In this document: one piece after another, positions 9,457-19,295 of the stretch
How the letters are laid out: every line of letters starts with the position of its first letter
Position numbering within the stretch: position 1 is the stretch's first letter
NCBI GenBank assembly: GCA_018066175.1
Contig: JAGHRV010000010.1
Coordinates: forward strand, 17,795 to 81,794
Source of the DNA: Candidatus Colicola equi
Lineage (GTDB): Bacteria > Bacteroidota > Bacteroidia > Bacteroidales > Paludibacteraceae
Reading direction: 5' to 3'
DNA: 64,000 nucleotides
Position numbers and translations under genes: made by a program
The notes under the pieces: generated by a model
Databases searched by the model: none
Told to the model about the DNA's origin: nothing
Seen by the model: only the letters and a program-made list of their open reading frames with translations

Positions 9457-10404
9457 TTATTTTTCTTGTTTTTTGTATTGTTTTAGTCCGTTCTCAAGAG
9501 ATTGCAGCATATCCTGACGCAATTTTTCAGGTGCCAGCACCTCTATACTATCCCCTTGCGACTTTAACTCCTGAACAAAATCAAATGTAGGAGCAATAAC
9601 GTACTCAAACACACTATATTCATTCGTCCTCTCTACCTCTTTCTGCGTCTCATGCAATGGGAGAGAACGTAAATAATCTGCTGTACGAGGAACGGCTCTT
9701 ATGCGCACCAAAGTAGGCTTAATCTTTTCATCACGCATTACACCATAATAGCCGGCAAAGTATTCGTCAGCATGGAAGTCCTTAGGCATCTTCCAACTCT
9801 TATTCGGCAATATCTGTGCACTCCTTATTCTATCTAACGCATAGACGCGCGGCGTGCGCTCGTCTGCTGCGGTATGGGAACCGTCCGTGTAATGCACCTT
9901 GCCCACTACATACCAACGCTGCTTAAAAATCTTAACGCAATAAGGCTGCATGTCTAAGGTTTCCGGCTCGGTGCGCTTATAGCTCTGATAAACCAACGCC
10001 AACTCTACCTGGTCACGCATAGCCTGAATAATCGTAGTCAAATACTCCGTTCCACTGGGGATGTGCTCGTAAATGATACGTTCGTGCAAATCCTGGCTCT
10101 CCTGAATAAGATTACTAACGGCAAATGTATTACATAACCACGTATGCAAGGTGCCAGCCTTCAAATCGCCTTCGTTGGCGATATAGTACTTACCCGTGGT
10201 GCGATCGCATTGGATATCCAATCCAAACTGCATCAAGATAGATTCTTTGTAACGATGGAAAGCCCGCGTTTGTATATGCGTCTCGCGGTTGTCATTGAGG
10301 TAGCACGATGCCCAACGGCGGTCTATATCCTCCTTAGATATACGCCCTGCCTCGTAAATCGTATTCACGAGCCAGATGTATTTATTAAACATCGTACTTG
10401 CCAT
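9457..10404 (-). CDS. WYL-domain transcriptional regulator
   Basis: 315-aa protein of the helix-turn-helix plus WYL family, which often senses nucleic acid or nucleotide ligands and frequently sits beside defence genes. The first 80 residues look like a DNA-binding domain. A WYL core is visible around QVELALVYQSYKRTEPETL and KQRWYVVGKVHY (near residues 135-170), and a C-terminal WCX-like extension follows from about 215. The gene lies directly upstream of the restriction-modification pair with its own promoter (10454-10484), which suggests, without proof, that it controls the island. A second Met (MFNKY) four codons in is an alternative start. Confidence 0.85.
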   Translation of the reverse strand: MASTMFNKYIWLVNTIYEAGRISKEDIDRRWASCYLNDNRETHIQTRAFHRYKESILMQFGLDIQCDRTTGKYYIANEGDLKAGTLHTWLCNTFAVSNLIQESQDLHERIIYEHIPSGTEYLTTIIQAMRDQVELALVYQSYKRTEPETLDMQPYCVKIFKQRWYVVGKVHYTDGSHTAADERTPRVYALDRIRSAQILPNKSWKMPKDFHADEYFAGYYGVMRDEKIKPTLVRIRAVPRTADYLRSLPLHETQKEVERTNEYSVFEYVIAPTFDFVQELKSQGDSIEVLAPEKLRQDMLQSLENGLKQYKKQEK

Positions 10405-10453
10405 ATTCTTATTCTTTCATTTTCTGTATATGGGGTGCAAACATTTTACGATG

Positions 10454-10484
10454 CAAAATTACAAAATATTTTTGAGATATGCAA
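10454..10484 (-). promoter_or_regulatory. Promoter of the WYL regulator
   Basis: Minus-strand TTG (10482-10484), 20-bp spacer, TAATTTTG (10454-10461). About 50 bases separate the -7 box from the start codon. Confidence 0.68.
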
Positions 10485-10563
10485 GAAAAATCGTATTTTT
10501 CCGGATATTCCGGAGAGAGAATTAACCAAGTAGCCAATTAGGAATTAGCCAATTAAGAAACAA

Positions 10564-11445
10564 TCACCGTTTTTGGCCGATGCGCCATTCGCAACCGATG
10601 AAGAAACCGTCTTGATAACGGAAGAAAGCACTCATATCGGAGGTGGTGCCGGTGCGGACTATGGCAATCTCGCAAGTGAACCAGGGGCGGTCGAAATGAT
10701 AGCCGGATTTAGGTACACCATCCGTGGTATAGATATATGAATGAGATGTCGGTAATTCACGATAATCCTGTTGCCAATACACATGGGTCCAACTGATTTG
10801 CGGACCGGCACTGAGCACCACCGCCGTGCGATGGTTATAAGGCAGGTGCACACGCAGCATAGGAGTGTAGTAGAACTGCCTGCCCTGGGTTGGAATAGCC
10901 ATATCGTATTTATCCTGAACTATTCGGTCCGGACAAATCACATGCCATACATCGTAGTTCTCGTGAGAGATGCCTGAGAAAAAAGGATAATTAACACCCC
11001 ACACGCAGGGACGTAACTCCACGATGCCATACCTAAGATCGGCCAGGGAGAGTTGCATAGCCGCTCCTGAACCCAGTCCAAAACCGATACCGAACCACAT
11101 CACGCGGAAGGGGTTATTCTCCACGGTGTAGTTCCACACTAATCGGCGATAAGGGGTGACACGTTTAGCTATATCTTCGTCCATCGGTTCCAACCAAACC
11201 TCCCACATACATTTTTGGTCATCGGCGATGGTGATGGTATCCACCAAGGGGCGATAGCCCTCCTTATTTATCATAATCGTGTGCGCGCCCGCGGGAAGGG
11301 TGTACGTCGCCGGAGCAGTATGTTTTTGCCACGCTCCATCCACATACACATCGGCACCGGAGACGGATGAGCGAATCATCAGTCGTCCTTCTGCCATCAC
11401 AGGAATGACGCAGAAGCAGCATGCTATGATAAGGAGTTTTTTCAT
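10564..11445 (-). CDS. Secreted PEGA-domain protein
   Basis: 293-aa exported protein. A signal peptide ([18 protein letters not shown]) precedes a PEGA domain at about residues 20-85, with the pattern GADVYVDG...LPAGAHTIMINKEGYRP typical of these small beta-sandwich surface modules. The remainder is rich in aromatics and ends in a beta-strand-like FFIGCEWRIGQKR, compatible with an outer-membrane barrel. It overlaps the U32 gene upstream by four bases and is the last gene of the acpP operon. Specific function unknown. Confidence 0.8.
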   Translation of the reverse strand: MKKLLIIACCFCVIPVMAEGRLMIRSSVSGADVYVDGAWQKHTAPATYTLPAGAHTIMINKEGYRPLVDTITIADDQKCMWEVWLEPMDEDIAKRVTPYRRLVWNYTVENNPFRVMWFGIGFGLGSGAAMQLSLADLRYGIVELRPCVWGVNYPFFSGISHENYDVWHVICPDRIVQDKYDMAIPTQGRQFYYTPMLRVHLPYNHRTAVVLSAGPQISWTHVYWQQDYRELPTSHSYIYTTDGVPKSGYHFDRPWFTCEIAIVRTGTTSDMSAFFRYQDGFFIGCEWRIGQKR

Positions 11446-12689
11446 TTATACAGATAGAGTTTATCTCCGCGATGGACCACGCGATCGGTATGGATAGCGA
11501 AAGCATGTCCCTGATAAACGGTTGGGCGAGGATTACCCGGTTCGTCATGCAAGTCATGCGCCGTGAGTTCATACGCCCCGGTGGTCTCGCCGGTCACTAA
11601 CAGTTCATCGCCTTCGGATATTTGAGGCACAGCCTCTAACATGAACTCCGCCACGGATATACGGCTAAAGAAATTAGTGCATTTACCTGCATATACTTTT
11701 TTGCGTGTTGCTTTGGACCCATATTCATGCGTCCATTCGCCCAGGAACTGTCCTTGATAATAACCATCCCAGAATCCCCGATTAAAGACTCGCGCCAGAC
11801 GGGTGTTCCACTCTTCGATCTGTTGGGTTATCTGCGGCTGTTGATAGTCCCCTCGTTGCCAAGCCTGCACGGCTTCGCGATAGCACTCCACGACGGTCTT
11901 GACGTATTCGGGTCCACGAGCACGGCCTTCAATCTTCAGCACTCTTACACCGGCATCCAGCAACTTATTAAGGAACCCTATCGTCTTGAGGTCCTTAGGG
12001 GACATGATGTATTGGTTATCCACCTCTAACTCCAAATCACTCTCCTTGTCCTTAACAACATAGCCTCGGCGGCACACCTGCATACATGCTCCGCGGTTGG
12101 CACTCATGCCGAGGTTATTGAGACTCAGGTAGCACTTACCACTCACCGCCATACATAAAGCACCGTGGCAGAACATCTCAATACGAATAGGTTCGCCCTT
12201 GGGTCCGCATATATGTTGCTGTTGGATATTCTGATAGATAGCCGCCACTTGGTTCATATTAAGTTCGCGAGCCAGCACCACCACGTCGGCGTACTGGGCA
12301 TAGAAGCGCAAGGCTTCCGTATTGGCGATGTTGAGTTGGGTACTGAGATGCACCTCCACGCCCTGCTGATGAGCATATTGGAGAACAGCTATGTCGCTGG
12401 CAATGATAGCGGTTAGTCCTACCCTCTTGGCCGTATCTACTATCTCGCGCATCAGCGGCAAGTCCTCGGGGTACATGACGGTATTGAGGGTGAGATAGGT
12501 CTTGACCTTAGCCTGTTGGCAGGTCTCCACGATGCGGCATAAGTCGTTGGTCGTAAAATTAGCAGACGAGCGAGCCCTCATATTGAGGTGCTCAATACCA
12601 AAATAGACGCTGGTTGCTCCGGCCTGAATAGCCGCAGCCAAACTCTCCCAGCATCCTACCGGAGCCATTATTTCAATGTCGGATAACAT
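11442..12689 (-). CDS. U32 family protein (TrhP/RlhA-like)
   Basis: 415-aa member of the U32 family. It was named as a peptidase family, but E. coli members TrhP and RlhA are needed for hydroxylation of tRNA and 23S rRNA. The signature [19 protein letters not shown] (about residues 170-190) contains the conserved Cys residues, and further Cys follow in [11 protein letters not shown]. This Cys set suggests an iron-sulfur cluster. A TIM-barrel beginning [18 protein letters not shown] precedes it. The start overlaps the asd end by 17 bases. RNA hydroxylation is the likelier role, inferred from family knowledge. Confidence 0.87.
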   Translation of the reverse strand: MLSDIEIMAPVGCWESLAAAIQAGATSVYFGIEHLNMRARSSANFTTNDLCRIVETCQQAKVKTYLTLNTVMYPEDLPLMREIVDTAKRVGLTAIIASDIAVLQYAHQQGVEVHLSTQLNIANTEALRFYAQYADVVVLARELNMNQVAAIYQNIQQQHICGPKGEPIRIEMFCHGALCMAVSGKCYLSLNNLGMSANRGACMQVCRRGYVVKDKESDLELEVDNQYIMSPKDLKTIGFLNKLLDAGVRVLKIEGRARGPEYVKTVVECYREAVQAWQRGDYQQPQITQQIEEWNTRLARVFNRGFWDGYYQGQFLGEWTHEYGSKATRKKVYAGKCTNFFSRISVAEFMLEAVPQISEGDELLVTGETTGAYELTAHDLHDEPGNPRPTVYQGHAFAIHTDRVVHRGDKLYLYK

Positions 12690-13671
12690 ACTCAGCTATT
12701 TGAACAGCATTGAGCGCAGCGCCCTTGCGAATCTGGTCGCTCACGCACCAGAAAGTTAAACCATTGGGATTGGCTATATCCGCTCTGATTCGTCCCACAT
12801 ACACATCATCTTTGCCACTAAGGAAAAGCGGCATCGGGTACTGTTTGTTTTGCGGATCATCCATTATTTGGCATCCCGTCATGGAGTGGATGGCTTGTCG
12901 TGCCTGCTCGGGGGAGACAGGACGTTCGGTTTCTACCCACACCGATTCGCTATGGCAGCGAAGGGACGGCACACGAACGCAGGTAGCCGAGACGGACAAG
13001 TCCGTATGCAGGATCTTGCGGGTCTCATTATGCATCTTCATCTCCTCGCGGGTATAGTCATTCTCCATAAAGATATCGATATGGGGGATGACGTTGTATG
13101 CCAACTGGTAAGCGAACTTATTGACAGTTGGTTCTTCGCCATTCACGAGTTGCTTATATTGGTTCTGCAGCTCCGCCATCGCCTGTGCTCCGGCACCGGA
13201 GGCTGCCTGATAGGTAGCCACATGAATACGACGAATAGGACTGATACGATGGATGGCATAAAGCGGCAGAGCCATGACGATGGTGGAGCAATTCGGATTA
13301 GCGATGATGCCACGGGGACGAACTAACGCATCCTGAGGATTGATTTCCGGCACCACTAAAGGCACGTCCTCGTCCATTCGGAACATACTGGAGTTATCAA
13401 TCATGATAGCTCCGTAGCGTGTTATATCCGGGGCATACTCCTTACTAACCGACCCTCCCGCCGACACAAAAGCTATATCGACGCCTTTGAACTGGTCGCC
13501 ATGCTGCAGTTGTTGCACGGTGACGGACTGACCCGCAAATGAATACACGGTTCCTGCACTTCGTTCCGAACCAAACAAGCGTAATTCGGTAACGGGAAAA
13601 TGCCGCTCCGATAGTACGGCAAGCAGTTCCTGACCGACTGCACCCGATGCACCAACAATAGCAACAACCAT
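12673..13671 (-). CDS. asd: Aspartate-semialdehyde dehydrogenase
   Basis: Reduces aspartyl phosphate to the semialdehyde for lysine/diaminopimelate, threonine and methionine synthesis. The N-terminal NADP-binding loop is [12 protein letters not shown], the catalytic Cys is in [10 protein letters not shown] and the active-site His in [11 protein letters not shown] start at 13671 (MVVAIVGAS), one base after the fabF stop; the longer open frame to 13749 adds only fabF-overlapping residues. The resulting 332 aa is the standard length. Confidence 0.95.
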   Translation of the reverse strand: MVVAIVGASGAVGQELLAVLSERHFPVTELRLFGSERSAGTVYSFAGQSVTVQQLQHGDQFKGVDIAFVSAGGSVSKEYAPDITRYGAIMIDNSSMFRMDEDVPLVVPEINPQDALVRPRGIIANPNCSTIVMALPLYAIHRISPIRRIHVATYQAASGAGAQAMAELQNQYKQLVNGEEPTVNKFAYQLAYNVIPHIDIFMENDYTREEMKMHNETRKILHTDLSVSATCVRVPSLRCHSESVWVETERPVSPEQARQAIHSMTGCQIMDDPQNKQYPMPLFLSGKDDVYVGRIRADIANPNGLTFWCVSDQIRKGAALNAVQIAEYVIRH

Positions 13672-13672
13672 C

Positions 13673-14926
13673 TTAGTATTTCTTAAAAAGTAAGCAAGCG
13701 TTTTGTCCGCCAAAACCGAATGTATTGGACAGCGCATAACGCAGGTCACGTTTTTGAGCCTTATTGAATGTGAAGTTCAGACGATAATCGATGTTCTCAT
13801 CCTCATCCCCTTCTTCGTGGTTGATGGTTGGAGGCACTATACCATCGCGCAAAGCCAGTACGGTAGCGGCTGCTTCGACTGCACCTGTGGCACCCATCAT
13901 GTGTCCGGTCATGGACTTGGTAGAGGATATATTCAGACGATAAGCATCTTCGCCCCAAACGTTTTGGATAGCCTTTATTTCACATATATCTCCTAACGGA
14001 GTGGATGTGCCGTGGGTATTGATATAATCGACTTGGTCGGGCGTTATTCCTGCATCATTGATAGCCTCCATCATCACTCGTGCAGCACCTAATCCTTCGG
14101 GGTCTGGAGCGGTCATGTGATGGGCATCGGCATTCATACCGGCACCTACCAATTCAGCATATATCTTAGCACCACGTTTGATGGCATGTTCGTATTCCTC
14201 CAATATCAAGCAGGCAGCACCTTCGCCCAATACAAATCCATCACGGGACTTACTGAACGGACGAGAAGCCGTAGCTGGGCTATCGTTGCGCGTAGAAAGG
14301 GCATGCATGGAATTGAATCCACCGATACCCGAATAGGTGACGTCGGCATCGCTACCACCGGAGAAGATGATGTCGGCACGACCTAAGCGAATGGCATCAA
14401 AAGCAGAAGCTATAGCATGTCCCGAAGACGAACAAGCCGAAGCCACACCGTAGTTAATACCCTTGAGACCCAAGACGAGGGATATATGTCCGGCACCCAT
14501 ATTAATGATAGCCTTAGGGATATAGAACGGACTAAAACGAGGTGTACCATCACCCTTAGCATAATCCATGCAATCCACCTCTAAGCTGGTTAATCCACCC
14601 ATACCGCTGGCCCAAATTGAGCCTATTCGTTCGCGGTTTTCCTTATCTAAATCCAGTCCGGAGTCCATCAACGCCTGCTTGGCAGTCCAAACAGCGAATT
14701 GGGAGAAGCGGTCCATCTTACGCGCCTCCTTGCGATCTAATAATTCATCGGGGTTGAAGCCTTTTACTTCGCAAGCAAAATGTGTTTTAAACAGACTAGT
14801 ATCAAAAGCCGTTATATCCGCAGCACCACTCTTCCCCTGCTTCATTGCCTCCCACATTGAATCCACATCATTTCCAATAGGAGTAAGCACTCCCATTCCC
14901 GTTACAACAACTCTATGTAATTCCAT
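13673..14926 (-). CDS. fabF: Beta-ketoacyl-ACP synthase II
   Basis: Condensing enzyme of fatty acid elongation in the cytoplasm. The Cys-His-His catalytic triad is visible in [21 protein letters not shown] and [12 protein letters not shown]. The 417 aa and N-terminal [15 protein letters not shown] match FabF closely. It lies downstream of acpP (gap 85 bp) on the same strand, the usual acpP-fabF order; asd follows with a one-base gap. Confidence 0.97.
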   Translation of the reverse strand: MELHRVVVTGMGVLTPIGNDVDSMWEAMKQGKSGAADITAFDTSLFKTHFACEVKGFNPDELLDRKEARKMDRFSQFAVWTAKQALMDSGLDLDKENRERIGSIWASGMGGLTSLEVDCMDYAKGDGTPRFSPFYIPKAIINMGAGHISLVLGLKGINYGVASACSSSGHAIASAFDAIRLGRADIIFSGGSDADVTYSGIGGFNSMHALSTRNDSPATASRPFSKSRDGFVLGEGAACLILEEYEHAIKRGAKIYAELVGAGMNADAHHMTAPDPEGLGAARVMMEAINDAGITPDQVDYINTHGTSTPLGDICEIKAIQNVWGEDAYRLNISSTKSMTGHMMGATGAVEAAATVLALRDGIVPPTINHEEGDEDENIDYRLNFTFNKAQKRDLRYALSNTFGFGGQNACLLFKKY

Positions 14927-15011
14927 ATAATAAGCGGTTTTTAATAGTTAATAAAAACTACGAGTCCACAGTACTCCACCGCAGACTCGTAAACGAATGT
15001 AACATTGTTAT

Positions 15012-15248
15012 TTACGCAATAGCTTTTTCGATATAAGCTACGGCATCACCAACTGTAGAGATCTTCTGAGTATCCTCATCAGGGATAGTAATACCAAACT
15101 CTTTCTCAAACTCCATAATCAACTCCACGGTATCCAACGAGTCTGCATTCAAATCTGCGGAGAAACTAGCCTCCATAGTAACTTGAGCCGCATCAACACC
15201 TAATTTCTCAACAATAATGGCTTTTACTTTTTCTTCAATTTCTGACAT
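15012..15248 (-). CDS. acpP: Acyl carrier protein
   Basis: 78-aa acidic carrier protein. The phosphopantetheine attachment Ser is in [12 protein letters not shown] (about residue 37). This is the housekeeping fatty-acid ACP, distinct from the divergent carrier protein at 41479-41724. A strong promoter lies at 15302-15333, and fabF follows. Confidence 0.97.
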   Translation of the reverse strand: MSEIEEKVKAIIVEKLGVDAAQVTMEASFSADLNADSLDTVELIMEFEKEFGITIPDEDTQKISTVGDAVAYIEKAIA

Positions 15249-15301
15249 AATATAAAAGTTTTATTTGTTAATAATATTCACATTCGATTTAAAATCGACC
15301 G

Positions 15302-15333
15302 CAAAGGTACGGTTTTTTTTTGAATTATGCAAA
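15302..15333 (-). promoter_or_regulatory. Promoter of the acpP-fabF-asd operon
   Basis: Minus-strand TTTG (15330-15333), 20-bp spacer, TACCTTTG (15302-15309), with AT-rich sequence upstream. Confidence 0.8.
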
Positions 15334-15367
15334 TTATTAAGAAAAAAAGTATATTTTTTTCGATAAT

Positions 15368-17146
15368 TTAGAATTTTTTTGCCAATTCATCGTCCGTTAT
15401 GATGGAAATAACCACCTTTCCATCCTCCGTATAGCGATAGTTAGGCAGAGCCAATAAACGTCTTAACAGATCCTCTATTTCTTCTTTCTGCAACACCTTC
15501 CCATAAGGGATGGCGGTTTCTTTAGCCAAACTCAATGCGATGGTTTTCTGCACGTGCTCATGCACCGAACCGGAGACTTGGACCGCCGATAATATATTCT
15601 TCAGGGCCACGACAGGGTCTTTATCTTCCAACAACGCCGGTACACCTGATATGGTAAAACTTAAGGGGGATAGTTGAGCTATATCAAATCCCACTTTTTG
15701 CAGGTCGTCCAATATATCATTGATAACAACCACCTCGTCCGGAGCGACATCCAGTACCTCGGGGAAGAGCAGTTGTTGCGAAGCCATTCGAGTTTCGCTA
15801 ATATGATGCAAATATAGATTGTATAGCACGCATATATGTGCGCGATGCTGGTCCACCATCATCAATCCGCCTTCGGTAGGCAACATCAAATAGCGGCCGC
15901 TATACTGATAGACCTGATTGACGGACCATGTCTGTTCGAAGAGCATCTGTTGTTGCTCCTGCAGCGGTTCGCGCTCCGCAATGGGGGTGCTATACATGGA
16001 TTGCCAATTCAGGCTATTCGCCCTTTCTCGCGACTGTTGGAAGGGGTTATATGGCACGGTGGAATGGGTAATAGGTAAACTGCAGGGAGCCTTACCATCG
16101 GTAGGTATTTCCACGTATCCGCTTCGGTCAAAATCAAGCGAGGGAGCGATATTGAACTTACCCAATGCCTCGCGAACAGTCGCCATCAGGATTTGGAAGA
16201 TAGCCTGTTCGTCTTGGAACTTAATTTCCGTCTTGGTAGGATGGATATTAACGTCTATATTCTCCGGATTGACCTCTAAATAAATATAATAGGAAGGCGT
16301 CTCTTCCCCCTGCAGCATACCTGAATAAGCATTCAGCACGGCTTTATGGAAGTACGGATGGCGCATAAAGCGACCATTGACGAAGAAGAACTGCTGGGCG
16401 TTCTTGGTTGCCATCTCCGGTTTACCCACAAAACCACGAATTGTGACCAATTCGGTTTGCGATGCTATATCCACTAAATGGCTGGTATAAGACTGGCGTT
16501 GTCCCTTACCAAAGACCTGCTCGATGCGTTGCTTATCCGTTCCGGCCGGCAGTTCCATCAGGATCTCGTCGTTGCTGACAAAGGTGAATTGCACCTGCGG
16601 ATAAACGAGCACTATCCGATAGAACTCGGTCAGTAGGTTACGCAATTCGGTTTGGTCTGTTTTCAGGAACTTCCGTCTAACCGGCACGTTGTAGAATAGG
16701 TTCTTCACCTTGAAGTTAGTGCCTACCGGACAAGAGCAAGGTTCTTGACTCACCACTTGGGTGCCATCTATCTCGAGTCGTGTACCTATCTCATCCTCAT
16801 TGCGACGCGTTGTTACCTCCACTTGAGCCACGGCGCATATACTGGGCAACGCCTCGCCGCGGAACCCCATCGTCCGCAATTGGAATAGATCCGCTGCTTC
16901 GCGTATCTTACTGGTTGCATGTCTCTCAAACGCCATTCGGGCATCCGTATCACTCATTCCCTTACCGTTATCAATCACCTGGATGAGGGTACGACCGGCG
17001 TCGCGCACGAGCACATCAATCTTGGTGGCACCAGCATCCAGCGAGTTCTCCACCAGTTCCTTGAGACAACTGGCAGGACGCTGAATCACTTCGCCCGCAG
17101 CGATTTGATTAGCTACACTATCAGGAAGAAGGTGAATGATGTCCAT
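15368..17146 (-). CDS. mutL: DNA mismatch repair protein MutL
   Basis: 592-aa GHKL ATPase that links MutS recognition to repair. ATPase motifs are in order: ELVENSLDAGAT, DNGKGM, GFRGEALPSI and the switch-region Lys in HPTKTEIKF. The C-terminal dimerisation domain starts near residue 395. Its metal-site region reads DQHRAHICVLYN, whereas endonuclease-type MutL proteins have DQHA-x2-E-x4-E; both Glu are absent, and so is a clear C-terminal Cys-Pro-His motif. The intrinsic nicking activity may therefore be missing or altered. The gene starts just downstream of a heptamer-like spacer. Confidence 0.95.
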   Translation of the reverse strand: MDIIHLLPDSVANQIAAGEVIQRPASCLKELVENSLDAGATKIDVLVRDAGRTLIQVIDNGKGMSDTDARMAFERHATSKIREAADLFQLRTMGFRGEALPSICAVAQVEVTTRRNEDEIGTRLEIDGTQVVSQEPCSCPVGTNFKVKNLFYNVPVRRKFLKTDQTELRNLLTEFYRIVLVYPQVQFTFVSNDEILMELPAGTDKQRIEQVFGKGQRQSYTSHLVDIASQTELVTIRGFVGKPEMATKNAQQFFFVNGRFMRHPYFHKAVLNAYSGMLQGEETPSYYIYLEVNPENIDVNIHPTKTEIKFQDEQAIFQILMATVREALGKFNIAPSLDFDRSGYVEIPTDGKAPCSLPITHSTVPYNPFQQSRERANSLNWQSMYSTPIAEREPLQEQQQMLFEQTWSVNQVYQYSGRYLMLPTEGGLMMVDQHRAHICVLYNLYLHHISETRMASQQLLFPEVLDVAPDEVVVINDILDDLQKVGFDIAQLSPLSFTISGVPALLEDKDPVVALKNILSAVQVSGSVHEHVQKTIALSLAKETAIPYGKVLQKEEIEDLLRRLLALPNYRYTEDGKVVISIITDDELAKKF

Positions 17147-17202
17147 TTGGGAGTTGAGCGTTTAGCGGTGCTTAGAGCACACCAATATAACGTTGAGGTT
17201 GA

Positions 17203-17436
17203 CTATTTGAGGAAGAAATAAAGCAATAGAATCAGGGCTAATAGGGCAATCCAGAAGCCCAGTTTAGACTTATTGCGTTGCCGCTGGGTGGACATATTCT
17301 TCTCATGTTCCTCTCGGAACGACCCATGATGAAGACGCGCAAGTTTATCCTTGCGCGCCTCTTTCTCTGGATCGTAGTAAATGGGACGGTAGTCCCACCC
17401 ACGCGGTTTCGGAACTTTTGGAAAAAGAACCGACAT
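17203..17436 (-). CDS. Small tail-anchored membrane protein, unknown function
   Basis: 77 aa. The first 55 residues are charged and Pro/Tyr-rich (VPKPRGWDYRPIYYDPEKEAR), then KLGFWIALLALILLLYFFLK forms a single C-terminal membrane helix. The start codon overlaps the stop of the upstream lipoprotein gene by one base (TAATG), so it is co-transcribed and probably coupled. It looks like a conserved Bacteroidales small protein, but I cannot name a family. Confidence 0.75.
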   Translation of the reverse strand: MSVLFPKVPKPRGWDYRPIYYDPEKEARKDKLARLHHGSFREEHEKNMSTQRQRNKSKLGFWIALLALILLLYFFLK

Positions 17437-19109
17437 TATTTAACGATAGCCAAGAAGGTTTCGTCTTCAGCGAACTTAGCGAACTCGATATCCTTCTGAG
17501 CTTTCTCTTTCAGTTTATTGCACTTAACGGCCTCTTTGAGGTTTGCATAAACAGCCTCAACATCATTGGTGCGAGCACCAACAACAGCCTTCAGGTAAGC
17601 AGTCTTAGCATCAGGATTAGCGATAGCGTCCAAAGTCTTGCGAGCGCCTGCGTAATCCTCATTTAAGATTTGTTGCAAAGCAGCGTTGTTGCTTACTGTT
17701 TGACCATAAGCAGATTTAGCTTTGTCATAGTCACCTTGCATGGTGTAGAATGTACCTTGAGCGTTAGCCAGGTCACCTTGTGTGCCGGCAGCCTTGCCTA
17801 AGTACAGCTCAGCTTTCTCCAGGTCATTGTCAGCCAAAGCAGCTAAAGCAGCGTTGTAGTTAACGTCAGCATCGTTAGCGTTCAGCTCAAGAGCCTTGGT
17901 GTAAGCACGGCGAGCCTCAGCTACGTTACCAGCCTCAAACTCAACTAAGCCGAGGTTGTTCCAGCAACGATAGTCATTAGGATAGAGCTCAGCAGCTTTG
18001 GTATAAACGGCTTTCTTATCCTCAATCAGAGTAGCAGCATATAAAATCTCCTCCACGTTGAGTTGAGCAGGATCACTGTTGAATAAAGCAACGATTTCTT
18101 CGTCAGATTTACCAATCAAGTCGGTAGTCAGAACCAGACGGCTGCGACGCAATGCAGGCAGAATCTCGTCAGCGATGTTTTTGTAAACAGCGCTCAGGTT
18201 CTTGATTTGGCTCTCGCGCTCCTCAGGATCGTTGTACATACGAAGTACATTGAGAACCAACTCTTTATCTTGGATGTTGCTCTCTTCCATAGCAGCTTGG
18301 AAACCAGCCCAGTCCTCAGCGGTAACGTCAGAAGCGATTTCAGCTTTCACTTTGTCCTTCTTAAGTTGGTTAGCCAAGAATTTTTGAGCATTAGCTTGAC
18401 GAGCATTAGCCAACTTGGTATTCAAATCCATACCACCTTCAGGACTAGCATAACCGGCAACTTCCAGTTTATTGATAGCCTTCTTCTCGTTATTATTAGC
18501 CTCTTTGATAGCAGCTTGTAAGTCCTTAACCTCTTGAGACTTGGTCTCCGAGTTGCGCAGGTCGCTACGTTGGATGAGGAACTTAATGTCAGCCTCTTGG
18601 GTCTCTTGAATGATACGTTGGAACTTATCAGCAGTTACGCGTGGTTTAATGCTCTTAGCATCAGCCAACTTAGCGGTAGCAATCAGACCATCAGCAACTT
18701 TTAAGTCAGGAATTTCAAATACTTTGTCGCCTAATGTAGCATTGAAACGCAGATATAATTCGCAGTTGTCCATTGCAGGAACATAGTCTGCACTGAAGTT
18801 TTGAGAATAAGTACCACCCTCAGCATAATTAACTACAGTACCGTTTTCTTTAGCCTTTTGACCTACATAAGTAACAGGTTCGCCAAGCACTTCTTGACCA
18901 TCAAATTTGAGGACAGGAGTAACAACCAACACACCCTTCTTAGCAAATTTCTTTGCAGGGAAAGTACCGGTAATCTCGGCATTTACTTTATTACCAACCA
19001 CCTTAAGCGGATTGGGGTTAACACTAAGCTGATCCGGGGAAACGGGAGCTTTACAAGACGTCATCAAAGCCATAGCAATGATTGACATAAACATGATAGA
19101 TTTTTTCAT
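17436..19109 (-). CDS. OmpA-like/TPR lipoprotein
   Basis: 557-aa exported lipoprotein. The signal ends in the lipobox LMTSC with Cys19. A region around LEVAGYASPEGGMDLN...ARQANAQKFL (about residues 245-280) resembles the peptidoglycan-binding loop of OmpA-like domains. The C-terminal third has tetratricopeptide repeats, for example CWNNLGLVEFEAGNVAEARRAYTKALEL. It is probably an envelope-anchored scaffold protein. The start at 19109 (MKKSIMF) is preferred over the longer frame to 19187 because only this start gives a signal peptide. Confidence 0.85.
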   Translation of the reverse strand: MKKSIMFMSIIAMALMTSCKAPVSPDQLSVNPNPLKVVGNKVNAEITGTFPAKKFAKKGVLVVTPVLKFDGQEVLGEPVTYVGQKAKENGTVVNYAEGGTYSQNFSADYVPAMDNCELYLRFNATLGDKVFEIPDLKVADGLIATAKLADAKSIKPRVTADKFQRIIQETQEADIKFLIQRSDLRNSETKSQEVKDLQAAIKEANNNEKKAINKLEVAGYASPEGGMDLNTKLANARQANAQKFLANQLKKDKVKAEIASDVTAEDWAGFQAAMEESNIQDKELVLNVLRMYNDPEERESQIKNLSAVYKNIADEILPALRRSRLVLTTDLIGKSDEEIVALFNSDPAQLNVEEILYAATLIEDKKAVYTKAAELYPNDYRCWNNLGLVEFEAGNVAEARRAYTKALELNANDADVNYNAALAALADNDLEKAELYLGKAAGTQGDLANAQGTFYTMQGDYDKAKSAYGQTVSNNAALQQILNEDYAGARKTLDAIANPDAKTAYLKAVVGARTNDVEAVYANLKEAVKCNKLKEKAQKDIEFAKFAEDETFLAIVK

Positions 19110-19197
19110 AACTCTTAAACTTTTGTTTAATGTTGATAATTTAGTTATTATTGGGTTTATAACTTTCGCAATGAACCTAATAAGCATAATTTGGCCG

Positions 19198-19228
19198 CAA
19201 AATTACAAATATTTTTTCATTCACGCAA
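19198..19228 (-). promoter_or_regulatory. Promoter of the OmpA/TPR lipoprotein operon
   Basis: Minus-strand TTG (19226-19228), 20-bp spacer, TAATTTTG (19198-19205). It lies back to back with the plus-strand promoter at 19269-19276. Confidence 0.75.
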
Positions 19229-19268
19229 CTTTTTTAGCGTTTTTTTTCTTTTTTTGCATTTTTTTTTG

Positions 19269-19276
19269 TACTTTTG
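19269..19276 (+). promoter_or_regulatory. -7 box of the divergent lipoprotein gene
   Basis: TACTTTTG fits TAnnTTTG, 20 bases before the start codon at 19296. Upstream is a T-rich tract without a clean TTTG at the usual distance. Confidence 0.55.
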
Positions 19277-19295
19277 CAGCAAATTTGAACGTCCT

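Noticed and set aside
10144..10533. 129-codon ORF on the plus strand
   Set aside because: Antisense to the WYL regulator and reading into its promoter; composition is that of a shadow frame.
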